Origin: an uncultured Clostridia bacterium
Lineage (GTDB): Bacteria > Bacillota > Clostridia > Christensenellales > UBA3700
Reading direction: 5' to 3'
DNA: 64,000 nucleotides
NCBI GenBank assembly: GCA_947646415.1
Contig: CANSGN010000008.1
Coordinates: forward strand, 1 to 64,000
Positions 25,952-32,672 of the stretch are shown here, in pieces (the stretch's first letter is position 1; each line of letters starts with the position of its first letter). The notes under the pieces were generated by a model. That model had not been told where the DNA came from, searched no databases, and worked only from the letters and a program-made list of their open reading frames with translations. Made by a program: the position numbers and the translations under genes.

Positions 25952-27478
25952 TTAATCAAAGTAAATGATTTGTTCATCATCTGCCGACAAGATACGTTTC
26001 ATAGCAATCTTATTGCGAACTTTTGCCGACATAATAGCTTTAAAGCCAAGTGTTTGAATTGTTATAAGCGGTGTCATTGCAACCATTGCAACCACGCCAA
26101 AAGCATCGGTAAGTACACTTTGAGGATTGCCGCTAATCATAACGCATGCACCGATTGCAAGCGGAAGTATAAAGCTTGAGGTCAACGGACCGCTTGCAAC
26201 ACCACCGGAGTCAAATGCTATTGCGGTGTATATCCTTGGCACGAAGAATGACAGTCCGAGTGAAATCGCATAGCCGGGAATTAAGTAGTAAAGTATCGAA
26301 AATTTGAATATCATCCTTATCAAAGATAGTCCTATAGATATTCCTACTGCGACGGATAGCGCGACAAGCATTTCAATTTTTTTAACGCCTCCGCCCGTAA
26401 CTTCCTCAACCTGTTTGTTAAGTACGTGTACTGCAGGCTCTGCAAGTACTACCACCATACCTAAAAGCACGCCGATAAATACGAGCAACACAGGGCTGAA
26501 CTCTGCAATTTGTTCGCCTAACTTAAAGCCAACAGGCATAAAACCTACCGATACTGCAACAAAGAAAATCGTAAGTCCGAAAAATGTATAAATTATGCCA
26601 ATGCCTATTTGTAAAAGTTTTTTTACAGGCAATTTTAATATGGTAAATTGCAATATCAAAAAGAATAGTATAATCAACCCTAAAGCTTTTAAAGTGTCAA
26701 GTGAATGACTTAAAAGCACGCCGCCAAAGTTTGAAAGGTTTGCCTCTACAGAATAATCTGCAAGCTCGTATAACATTTGACCGTTGGATGTCAATGCCAA
26801 AACAGCCAAAGCTATCATAGGACCGATAGAGCAAAGTGCAATCAAACCAAAGCTGTTTTCGTTTGAGTTCCTGCCGCCTACCGTGTTTGCAATACCAAAG
26901 CCTAAAGCCATAATAAACGGTACTGTGATAGGACCTGTTGTTACGCCGCCGGAGTCAAATGCCAAAGCTAAAAAGTCGGCTTTGCCACACTCAATCATAA
27001 CCGCACAAAATGCAAACAGCAGCATGTAAAAGAACATCAAAATCATTGATAGATTTTTTTTAAAAAGTATTTTTAAAATGGATATTACAAGGAAAAGTCC
27101 AACCCCAAGTCCAACAGTCATTATAAGTAGTGTAGGGGATATTACGGCACTTACTTGCCCAGCTAAAACAGATAAGTCAGGCTCGGCAATCGTTATAAGT
27201 ACTCCCATAACAAAACTAACGAATATCAAAACAAAAACTTTTTTGGATTTGATAAGACCTGAGCCGATATGTTCGCCCATTGGGGTCATTGCCAAATCGG
27301 AACCCAAATTAAAAAGTCCGATACCCAAAATCAAAAAAACAGCGGAAACAGCAAATGATACAATTTCCGTAGTTGACAAATCGACAAGTGGCGTAAAGGA
27401 AATAATCAAAACTATTGCCGTAATGGGAAGTACGGAAATCAATGCTTCTTTAAGTTTTAATAACAGTGCTTTAACCAT
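25952..27478 (-). CDS. DUF1538 integral membrane protein, internally duplicated
   Basis: The 508-residue protein has roughly 12-14 membrane helices in two homologous halves. Each half contains an AEP segment with QV (AEPDLSVLAGQV; AEPAVHVLNKQV) and an AFDSGGV motif followed by GP (TTGPITVPFI; ASGPLTSSFI). This matches DUF1538 (PF07556), a family of presumed transporters with unknown substrate. The polar DSGG motifs in both halves suggest a twofold-symmetric substrate or ion site. It starts behind GGAGTGGCTA and has its own promoter. Its partners are two P-II-like genes, so control by nucleotide or metabolite binding is likely, by analogy with AmtB-GlnK. Confidence 0.82.
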   Translation of the reverse strand: MVKALLLKLKEALISVLPITAIVLIISFTPLVDLSTTEIVSFAVSAVFLILGIGLFNLGSDLAMTPMGEHIGSGLIKSKKVFVLIFVSFVMGVLITIAEPDLSVLAGQVSAVISPTLLIMTVGLGVGLFLVISILKILFKKNLSMILMFFYMLLFAFCAVMIECGKADFLALAFDSGGVTTGPITVPFIMALGFGIANTVGGRNSNENSFGLIALCSIGPMIALAVLALTSNGQMLYELADYSVEANLSNFGGVLLSHSLDTLKALGLIILFFLILQFTILKLPVKKLLQIGIGIIYTFFGLTIFFVAVSVGFMPVGFKLGEQIAEFSPVLLVFIGVLLGMVVVLAEPAVHVLNKQVEEVTGGGVKKIEMLVALSVAVGISIGLSLIRMIFKFSILYYLIPGYAISLGLSFFVPRIYTAIAFDSGGVASGPLTSSFILPLAIGACVMISGNPQSVLTDAFGVVAMVAMTPLITIQTLGFKAIMSAKVRNKIAMKRILSADDEQIIYFD

Positions 27479-27518
27479 TAGCCACTCCTTTGCTTTTGCT
27501 TGTATTTTTGGTATTTAG

Positions 27519-27547
27519 ATTTTAGCATATATTTTATTAATTGACAA
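27519..27547 (-). promoter_or_regulatory. Promoter of the DUF1538/P-II operon
   Basis: The minus strand reads TTGTCA, 17 bases, TAAAAT, about 40 bases before the start codon. Confidence 0.65.
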
Positions 27548-27590
27548 ATATATAAATATAAAAAATAAAAAAATTTAAAAATTTTTAGTT

Positions 27591-28298
27591 TTATTTGCAT
27601 TTAGCCCCGATTTTCGATGCCTTTTTATTTGCAAGCAGATAGCTTCTGTCAATATGTTCAAACACTTTTTCTATTGGCAAACTGCAACCATCCAATCGGA
27701 TAGTAAGCCAATATTTTTTGTTCATGTGGTAGGCAGGAAAATAGTTTTTCATATCTATTATATTCGGGATAATTTGAGGATTTTCCATAAAGTCGATTAT
27801 CTCGGCAATCTTATCTCCATCAAGTCCTAAAGATTTTTCTTTTGTGGTAAGCAGGGCACAGTACCATTTGCTGTTGTCTTTTCTTCTCCAAATAGCGTTG
27901 TTAGGCGACTTTGCCCATAAAAATTCAAGATTGTCCTCGTATTTATTTTTTATGTAATCAATAATTTGCAATGCATAATCACTTGTAAAAATAGTTTTTG
28001 TAAAGCACTTATCGCGAATATCGATTAATGCTTTTTCATAAGCTTTTTTTACTTCTCCGACAAAAACTCCGCTTGCACTTTCTGCAAGAAAAAGAGTATA
28101 AATTTCCTCGCTTTCCAAATCGTAAACTTCGGTTTCTATATTTCCCGTTACATTGATTTTTACAGTCAGTTTCATACTGCCGTCGACTATGTTTGTAACA
28201 TATTCATAGTAATCATTGTTAAAAATAAAACCGTAATTTGTTAAGCAGTTAAAATTGACTTTGTATTGTCCGAAAATTTCTTGTAAAATTTGATTCAT
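27591..28298 (-). CDS. MmcQ/YjbR family protein
   Basis: The C-terminal half (residues of about 100-230) matches the MmcQ/YjbR fold, with FLWAKSPNNAIWRRKDNSKWY, LTTKEKSLGLDGD and YHMNKKYWLTIRLDG landmarks. The N-terminal 100 residues form the extra domain often seen in the longer members. YjbR proteins have a CyaY-like fold and are called DNA-binding by analogy only; the role is unknown. The gene stands alone with its own promoter (28331-28359). Confidence 0.82.
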   Translation of the reverse strand: MNQILQEIFGQYKVNFNCLTNYGFIFNNDYYEYVTNIVDGSMKLTVKINVTGNIETEVYDLESEEIYTLFLAESASGVFVGEVKKAYEKALIDIRDKCFTKTIFTSDYALQIIDYIKNKYEDNLEFLWAKSPNNAIWRRKDNSKWYCALLTTKEKSLGLDGDKIAEIIDFMENPQIIPNIIDMKNYFPAYHMNKKYWLTIRLDGCSLPIEKVFEHIDRSYLLANKKASKIGAKCK

Positions 28299-28330
28299 AA
28301 TAATCCTTTTTAAAACTTTCTTATAAATTG

Positions 28331-28359
28331 ATTATAGCATATCTAATACAAAAAATCAA
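28331..28359 (-). promoter_or_regulatory. Promoter of the YjbR gene
   Basis: The minus strand reads TTGATT, 17 bases, TATAAT. Confidence 0.65.
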
Positions 28360-28429
28360 TATGACAATTAATTTAAAAATAATGTAATGCTTGATTGAAT
28401 TGCTTGAGAATGTTAAAAAAAATACTATA

Positions 28430-28458
28430 TTGCTTTACATTTGTTTTTATGTTATAAT
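28430..28458 (+). promoter_or_regulatory. Promoter of the small ORF/radical SAM unit
   Basis: TTGCTT, 17 bases, TATAAT. The predicted start lies about ten bases before the ATG of the 64-codon ORF, leaving only a very short leader. Confidence 0.7.
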
Positions 28459-28474
28459 AAAAAAAAGAGAAATT

Positions 28475-28669
28475 ATGAGCAAAATTAAAATGTTTTTTGT
28501 TGGCGGTGTAGAAAAGTGGTTTAAGAAAAACAACGCCAATTTTAAGTCTAAAAAATCGGCTAGATTAAATTATACGGAAATCGTAAATATTTTGGAAGAA
28601 AAATTATCCGACTTTAATGGTAAAGCTGTGTTGAAACCATTTGAAATTTTGAATGTCAGATTTTATTAA
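28475..28669 (+). CDS. Small 64-residue protein of unknown function upstream of a radical SAM enzyme
   Basis: I do not recognise this protein. It begins MSKIKMFFVGGVEKWFKK, has a basic Lys/Asn/Ser middle, and ends with a helix-strand segment (EIVNILEEKLSDF, then FEILNVRFY). It has no Cys and no membrane segment. A well-formed promoter sits directly in front, so an in-frame start further upstream (28391) would precede the transcript and is rejected. The ribosome site is weak (AAGAGAAATT). There is no terminator before the radical SAM gene 59 bases downstream, so the two are probably co-transcribed. It could be a substrate or partner of that enzyme, or an unrelated small protein. Confidence 0.6.
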   Translation: MSKIKMFFVGGVEKWFKKNNANFKSKKSARLNYTEIVNILEEKLSDFNGKAVLKPFEILNVRFY

Positions 28670-28728
28670 ATACCACTTAATAGGTTAAAAAACTATCGAA
28701 AATCGATATTATTTATAGGAGTTAGAGT

Positions 28729-29823
28729 ATGCCAGCACTATCTATAATGGTTAAACCTGCATCGGGACTATGCAATATGAGGTGTAAATATTGTTTTTAC
28801 AGCGATGTAGTAAGCCATAGAAAAAAAGGACAATTTGGAGTAATGAGCAATGACATTGCAGATAATTTGATAGAAAAGGCCATCGCGTTTGCAAACGGCG
28901 ATAATATTGGCATTGTGTTTCAAGGGGGCGAGCCATTGCTTGCGGGTATTGAATATTTTAAGCATTTTATCGATTGCGTAAATAATTACAATTATAAGGG
29001 TAAAATTTATTATAGTTTGCAGACAAACGGCACATTGATTGATGATGATTGGGCGGAATTTTTTAAAGTTAATAATTTTTTATTGGGCGTAAGTTTGGAT
29101 GGAAATGAAATACATAACAAATTTAGAGTAATGAGTGACCAAAGCTCGTCTTTCGAAAAAATAGAAAATGGGATAAAATTACTTGATAAATATAAAGTTG
29201 ATTACAATATTTTAAGTGTGGTTACAGGTTATTTTGCCGATAATGTGGAAGAAATTTACAACTATTTTAAGAGTAAAGGTTATAAATTTTTACAATTTAT
29301 ACCTTGCTTGAAACCATTCGGAAGTAATGAAGAAAGCGAACTTTTTATGACAGGGAAACAATATCAAAATTATTTGATTAAGCTGTTTAGGTTGTATGCA
29401 AATGATTTTTTAAATGATGAATATATTAGCATACGAAGTTTTGATAATATCGTACGCCTTTATGGGGGAATTAAACCCGAGCAATGCGGAATGATTGGCG
29501 CTTGCTCACGTCAATTTGTGGTGGAGAGTAACGGCAATGTGTATCCTTGTGATTTTTATTGCAGTGACGAGTGGTTGCTTGGTAATATAAAATATTGCGA
29601 TTTTAATATACTTACAAAATCAGAAAAAGGGTTACAGTTTTTAAAACAATCTTATGAAATAAATGACAAATGTAAAAAATGTGAGTATTTTAAATATTGC
29701 AGAGGCGGCGGTTGCATGCGTGAAAAGGAAAGCTTGGACTATTGCATAGCAAACCAAAATTTTTATAAAAAAAGTGCAGTTATATTTGCAAAGGTGCTAA
29801 AAAAATTGCGTGCCGGAAGCTAA
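28729..29823 (+). CDS. Radical SAM/SPASM enzyme, anaerobic sulfatase-maturase-like
   Basis: The 364-residue protein has the radical SAM cluster motif CNMRCKYC (Cys 15, 19, 22), the SAM-binding GGEP, and a C-terminal SPASM domain with cysteines in CGMIGAC, PCDFYC, CKKC, YCRGGGC and DYC for two auxiliary [4Fe-4S] clusters. The PCDFY motif includes the Asp used by anaerobic sulfatase-maturing enzymes, which oxidise a Ser or Cys to formylglycine. No sulfatase lies in this window. The family also includes peptide-modifying relatives, so the small ORF upstream is a possible substrate. RBS TAGGAGTTAGAGT supports the start. Confidence 0.88.
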   Translation: MPALSIMVKPASGLCNMRCKYCFYSDVVSHRKKGQFGVMSNDIADNLIEKAIAFANGDNIGIVFQGGEPLLAGIEYFKHFIDCVNNYNYKGKIYYSLQTNGTLIDDDWAEFFKVNNFLLGVSLDGNEIHNKFRVMSDQSSSFEKIENGIKLLDKYKVDYNILSVVTGYFADNVEEIYNYFKSKGYKFLQFIPCLKPFGSNEESELFMTGKQYQNYLIKLFRLYANDFLNDEYISIRSFDNIVRLYGGIKPEQCGMIGACSRQFVVESNGNVYPCDFYCSDEWLLGNIKYCDFNILTKSEKGLQFLKQSYEINDKCKKCEYFKYCRGGGCMREKESLDYCIANQNFYKKSAVIFAKVLKKLRAGS

Positions 29824-30058
29824 AAATTAAAAAATGTTAAGTTTTATAGTGTACTTAAAAATTTTAATATTTTATATAAGAAGATAATAAGTTATAATAA
29901 TTGCTAATTTAAAAATTTTATGTTAAAATAGTTTTGTATAATTGTAAAAATAGCCAAATTACAGATATATTTGAAAAAATGAATAATTTTATTGATAAAA
30001 AATAAAATTAATTGTAGGACTTCCGTGTTTTTTACTAAAATAAATATAGGAGTATTTA

Positions 30059-31051
30059 ATGAAAGATTTAATAAGCGTAATTGTCCCTGTCAGCAATGTG
30101 GAAAATTATTTAAGGGAATGTTTGGATAGCATACTTTGCCAAACTTATGAAAATTTGCAAGTAATATTGGTAGATGACGGCAGTTTTGATGGAACTGCAA
30201 AAATTTGCGACGATACGGCAGCTGCAGATAAAAGGATAGTTGTTGTGCATGAGCCTGACTTGAACAGCAGCGAAATCAAAAATATAGGATTGTCTAAAGC
30301 TACAGGTAAATATGTCACTTTCGTTAACGGCGGTGACTATATCGCCAAAAATTATATTGAAATGTTGCATTACGGAATAACCCATTTCGAAACGGATATT
30401 GCCTTTTGCAAATATAAAAAATATTATGTAAGCCATAATGAAAAAGTTTATGAAAACAATTTGAAAAACAGCAAAAATTATTTGTTGAATTTTGATGAGT
30501 TCGCGAGCAGCGTATTTTGTTTGGAAGACGGAGAAAACGCCGTGACTTGCAGCAGTTGGAGAACTTTGTTTAAAACTGATATTATAAATAAATGGAATAT
30601 CAAGTTTGATGAAAGTATAACAATGTGGGAAGATATAAAGTTTTTGTTTGAGTATTTAAAAATGTCGCTTTCTTACTATGTGGTCGATGAGTATTTGTAT
30701 TATTTGAGATTGGACGAAAATATGATACAAAAATACAATGACAATTTTATTACTATGAAGACAGAGGCATATAGACACGTGGAGAACTTTGTCAAAGACG
30801 AAAATATAAAAGGCATTGTAAAGTTCAATTTGATATGGAATTTGTTTTATCATGAACTTTCTCATATTTCTACATATTACGATAAGGAAAAAGTTAAAAA
30901 CATTTACGCACTTAAGGAATATAGTGCATTTAAAATCAAAACATATATTGCCAATGCTAAAAATAAGAGTTTCTCCAATGTTTTGTTCATGGCTTTGATT
31001 AAAATGAGAATGCCTAAACTTGTTTGGAAGCTAAATAGAGAAAAGGAATAA
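30059..31051 (+). CDS. Family 2 glycosyltransferase-like protein with altered DxD
   Basis: The N-terminal third has the GT-A fold pattern of GT2: ISVIVPVSNVENYLRECLDS, QTYENLQVILVDDGSFDGT and NIGLSKATGKYVTFVNGGDY. In active members the last part reads (L/V)DSDD, which binds the metal-nucleotide sugar; here it is VNGGD, so the usual first acidic residues are missing. A later MWEDIKFLFEY matches the catalytic ED(x) region. The 330-residue length is normal. It may be a diverged or inactive transferase. It starts behind ATAGGAG and lies 20 bases before metF. The 235-base gap upstream is AT-rich, with no clear promoter or terminator. Confidence 0.78.
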   Translation: MKDLISVIVPVSNVENYLRECLDSILCQTYENLQVILVDDGSFDGTAKICDDTAAADKRIVVVHEPDLNSSEIKNIGLSKATGKYVTFVNGGDYIAKNYIEMLHYGITHFETDIAFCKYKKYYVSHNEKVYENNLKNSKNYLLNFDEFASSVFCLEDGENAVTCSSWRTLFKTDIINKWNIKFDESITMWEDIKFLFEYLKMSLSYYVVDEYLYYLRLDENMIQKYNDNFITMKTEAYRHVENFVKDENIKGIVKFNLIWNLFYHELSHISTYYDKEKVKNIYALKEYSAFKIKTYIANAKNKSFSNVLFMALIKMRMPKLVWKLNREKE

Positions 31052-31071
31052 AAAATATATTACGGTGAATT

Positions 31072-31938
31072 ATGAATAATACAAACGGAATAAGGAAACA
31101 CACTTTTTCATTTGAGGTGTTTCCGCCAAAACAAAGTACGAGTTTTGAAAATATAAAAAGAGTTACTGACAGTTTGATAAAATTGAATCCCGATTTTATA
31201 AGTGTTACTTATGGTGCGGGAGGTACTGCTAAAGATAACAGGACAGTCGAAGTTTGCAAATTGATTGCAAATAGCGGAAAAAGCAAGCCTGTTGCACACC
31301 TTACCTGTATTGGCTCGACAAAAGGTGAAATCGATGAAATTTTAGCTGCTTTAAGTGCGATAGGCGTAAAAGATATACTTGCTTTGCGCGGAGACAGAAA
31401 TCCTAATGTTACTCAAAAAGGGGATTTTGAGCATGCAGTTGATTTGATATATTATATTAAGTCAAAAATGGGGGATAAGTTTAATATTTTGGCGGCTTGT
31501 TACCCTGCGGGACATAATGAAAGCGCAAATCAAAAGGAAGATATTTTAAATTTAAAGAAAAAAGTCGATGCGGGTGTAAGTGCTTTGATAACTCAAATGT
31601 TTTTTGACAATGAAGAGTTTTACAGGTTTAGGGATATTGCGGAAATAGCCGGTATCAACATTCCTATCGAAGCGGGAATAATGCCAATTACCAACACAAG
31701 ACAGATTGAAAAAGTTATATCTTTGTCGGGTGCGAGTATGCCAACAAGATTGACAAAACTGATTGCAAAATATGGCAACAACGACAATGCTATGTTCGAT
31801 GCAGGGACAAGCTTTGCTACCTCTCAAATAGTGGAGCTGTTATCAAGTGACATAAGCGGAATACATTTGTACACAATGAATAATCCTTCTGTTGCCGAAA
31901 ATATTTACGGACAGGTAAAAGGTCTTTTGGAAGTTTGA
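31072..31938 (+). CDS. metF: 5,10-methylenetetrahydrofolate reductase
   Basis: MetF makes 5-methyltetrahydrofolate, the methyl donor for methionine synthase. The 288-residue protein has the family start FSFEVFPPK, VTYGAGG near residue 45, LTCIGST, LALRGD and the FFDNEEFYRF segment, all MetF landmarks around the FAD site. It leads directly into the MetH activation-domain gene (18 bases) and then metH, so the block supplies and uses methyl-folate. No S-box or other methionine riboswitch is visible in the 20-base upstream gap. Confidence 0.94.
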   Translation: MNNTNGIRKHTFSFEVFPPKQSTSFENIKRVTDSLIKLNPDFISVTYGAGGTAKDNRTVEVCKLIANSGKSKPVAHLTCIGSTKGEIDEILAALSAIGVKDILALRGDRNPNVTQKGDFEHAVDLIYYIKSKMGDKFNILAACYPAGHNESANQKEDILNLKKKVDAGVSALITQMFFDNEEFYRFRDIAEIAGINIPIEAGIMPITNTRQIEKVISLSGASMPTRLTKLIAKYGNNDNAMFDAGTSFATSQIVELLSSDISGIHLYTMNNPSVAENIYGQVKGLLEV

Positions 31939-31956
31939 TTGATTTTTGGAGAGTTT

Positions 31957-32598
31957 ATGTATATAGATAAAAGAACGGTAAAAAAATATCTTAATTATAA
32001 AGGGCTTGACAGCGATTTTGATAGCTTGATAGGCGATGTTTTTTTGGAAGTTAAAAGCATAAGCAATCCTAAAAAATTATGTGTTTTAAGCGATGTTAGC
32101 AAAGAAAACGGATTTTACAAGATAAACAAATTGAATTTGTTGCTTAAAAGTCAGGATATTAACAATTTGTTTGACGATTGCGAAAGTATTGCTACTTTGG
32201 TAGTAACCTTAGGGCTTGCAATAGATAAAAAAATTGATTTTTATGCAAAAGTAGATATGATGCGGTCATTGGTTATGGATGCGGTAGCAAGCGTTTACGC
32301 CGAGAGCATTTTGGACGAATTGGAGACGGAAATAACCGCTCAAACAAATTTGTATAAAACGATGCGTTTTAGTCCTGGTTATGGCGATTTGGACATAAGT
32401 TTGCAAAAAGATTTGATTGAAGCTGTTGGCGCAAGTAAGTATTTGGGCATAATTGTAAATGAAAATTACCTTATGACTCCGCTTAAATCTATAACCGCGT
32501 TTATAGGTTTTTCAAGCAAAAAGCAGTTGTTTGGTAGCATTTGTCTTACTTGCCCGCAAAAGGGCAAATGTTCGGTTAAGTGTGGCAAGGCAGAGTGA
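31957..32598 (+). CDS. Stand-alone MetH activation-domain protein
   Basis: The 213-residue protein matches the C-terminal activation domain of cobalamin-dependent methionine synthase (PF02965), which binds SAM during reductive reactivation of the cobalamin. Landmarks are MMRSLVMDAVASVYAE, the SAM-site motif RFSPGYGD, and YLMTPLKSITAFIG. It ends in a four-Cys cluster (CLTCPQKGKCSVKC) not present in E. coli MetH, possibly for a metal or an Fe-S cluster; such tails occur in anaerobe versions. The start is the ATG behind TTTTGGAGAG. The MetH downstream lacks this domain, so the two act in trans. Confidence 0.88.
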   Translation: MYIDKRTVKKYLNYKGLDSDFDSLIGDVFLEVKSISNPKKLCVLSDVSKENGFYKINKLNLLLKSQDINNLFDDCESIATLVVTLGLAIDKKIDFYAKVDMMRSLVMDAVASVYAESILDELETEITAQTNLYKTMRFSPGYGDLDISLQKDLIEAVGASKYLGIIVNENYLMTPLKSITAFIGFSSKKQLFGSICLTCPQKGKCSVKCGKAE

Positions 32599-32607
32599 GA
32601 AAATTTG

Positions 32608-32653
32608 ATAACTTTGTTTAAATTTTTAATGACAATTAAACAAAGTTATTTTT
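32608..32653 (+). terminator. Strong hairpin before metH (internal terminator or attenuator)
   Basis: A perfect 14-bp stem (ATAACTTTGTTTAA with TTAAACAAAGTTAT) encloses a 14-base loop and is followed by TTTTAAT. It lies between the activation-domain gene and metH, ten bases past the former's stop. It should reduce readthrough into metH or form a regulated attenuator. Confidence 0.75.
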
Positions 32654-32672
32654 AATAATAAAGAGGCTGAAA

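Noticed and set aside
26304-27518. Series of plus-strand open frames rich in Pro, Thr, Ser and Ile
   Set aside because: They are antisense shadows of the DUF1538 membrane protein gene, with no ribosome sites and no family resemblance.
28391-28474. Longer start for the 64-residue small protein
   Set aside because: The extra codons overlap and precede the TTGCTT-17-TATAAT promoter that must drive the gene, so they would not be transcribed from it.
29824-30058. Promoter for the GT2 gene
   Set aside because: A TATAAT is present near 29935, but no -35 hexamer at suitable spacing could be identified in the AT-rich sequence.
31052-31071. SAM or cobalamin riboswitch before metF
   Set aside because: Only 20 bases separate the genes, and none of the S-box or B12-box landmarks is seen in the longer gap further upstream.
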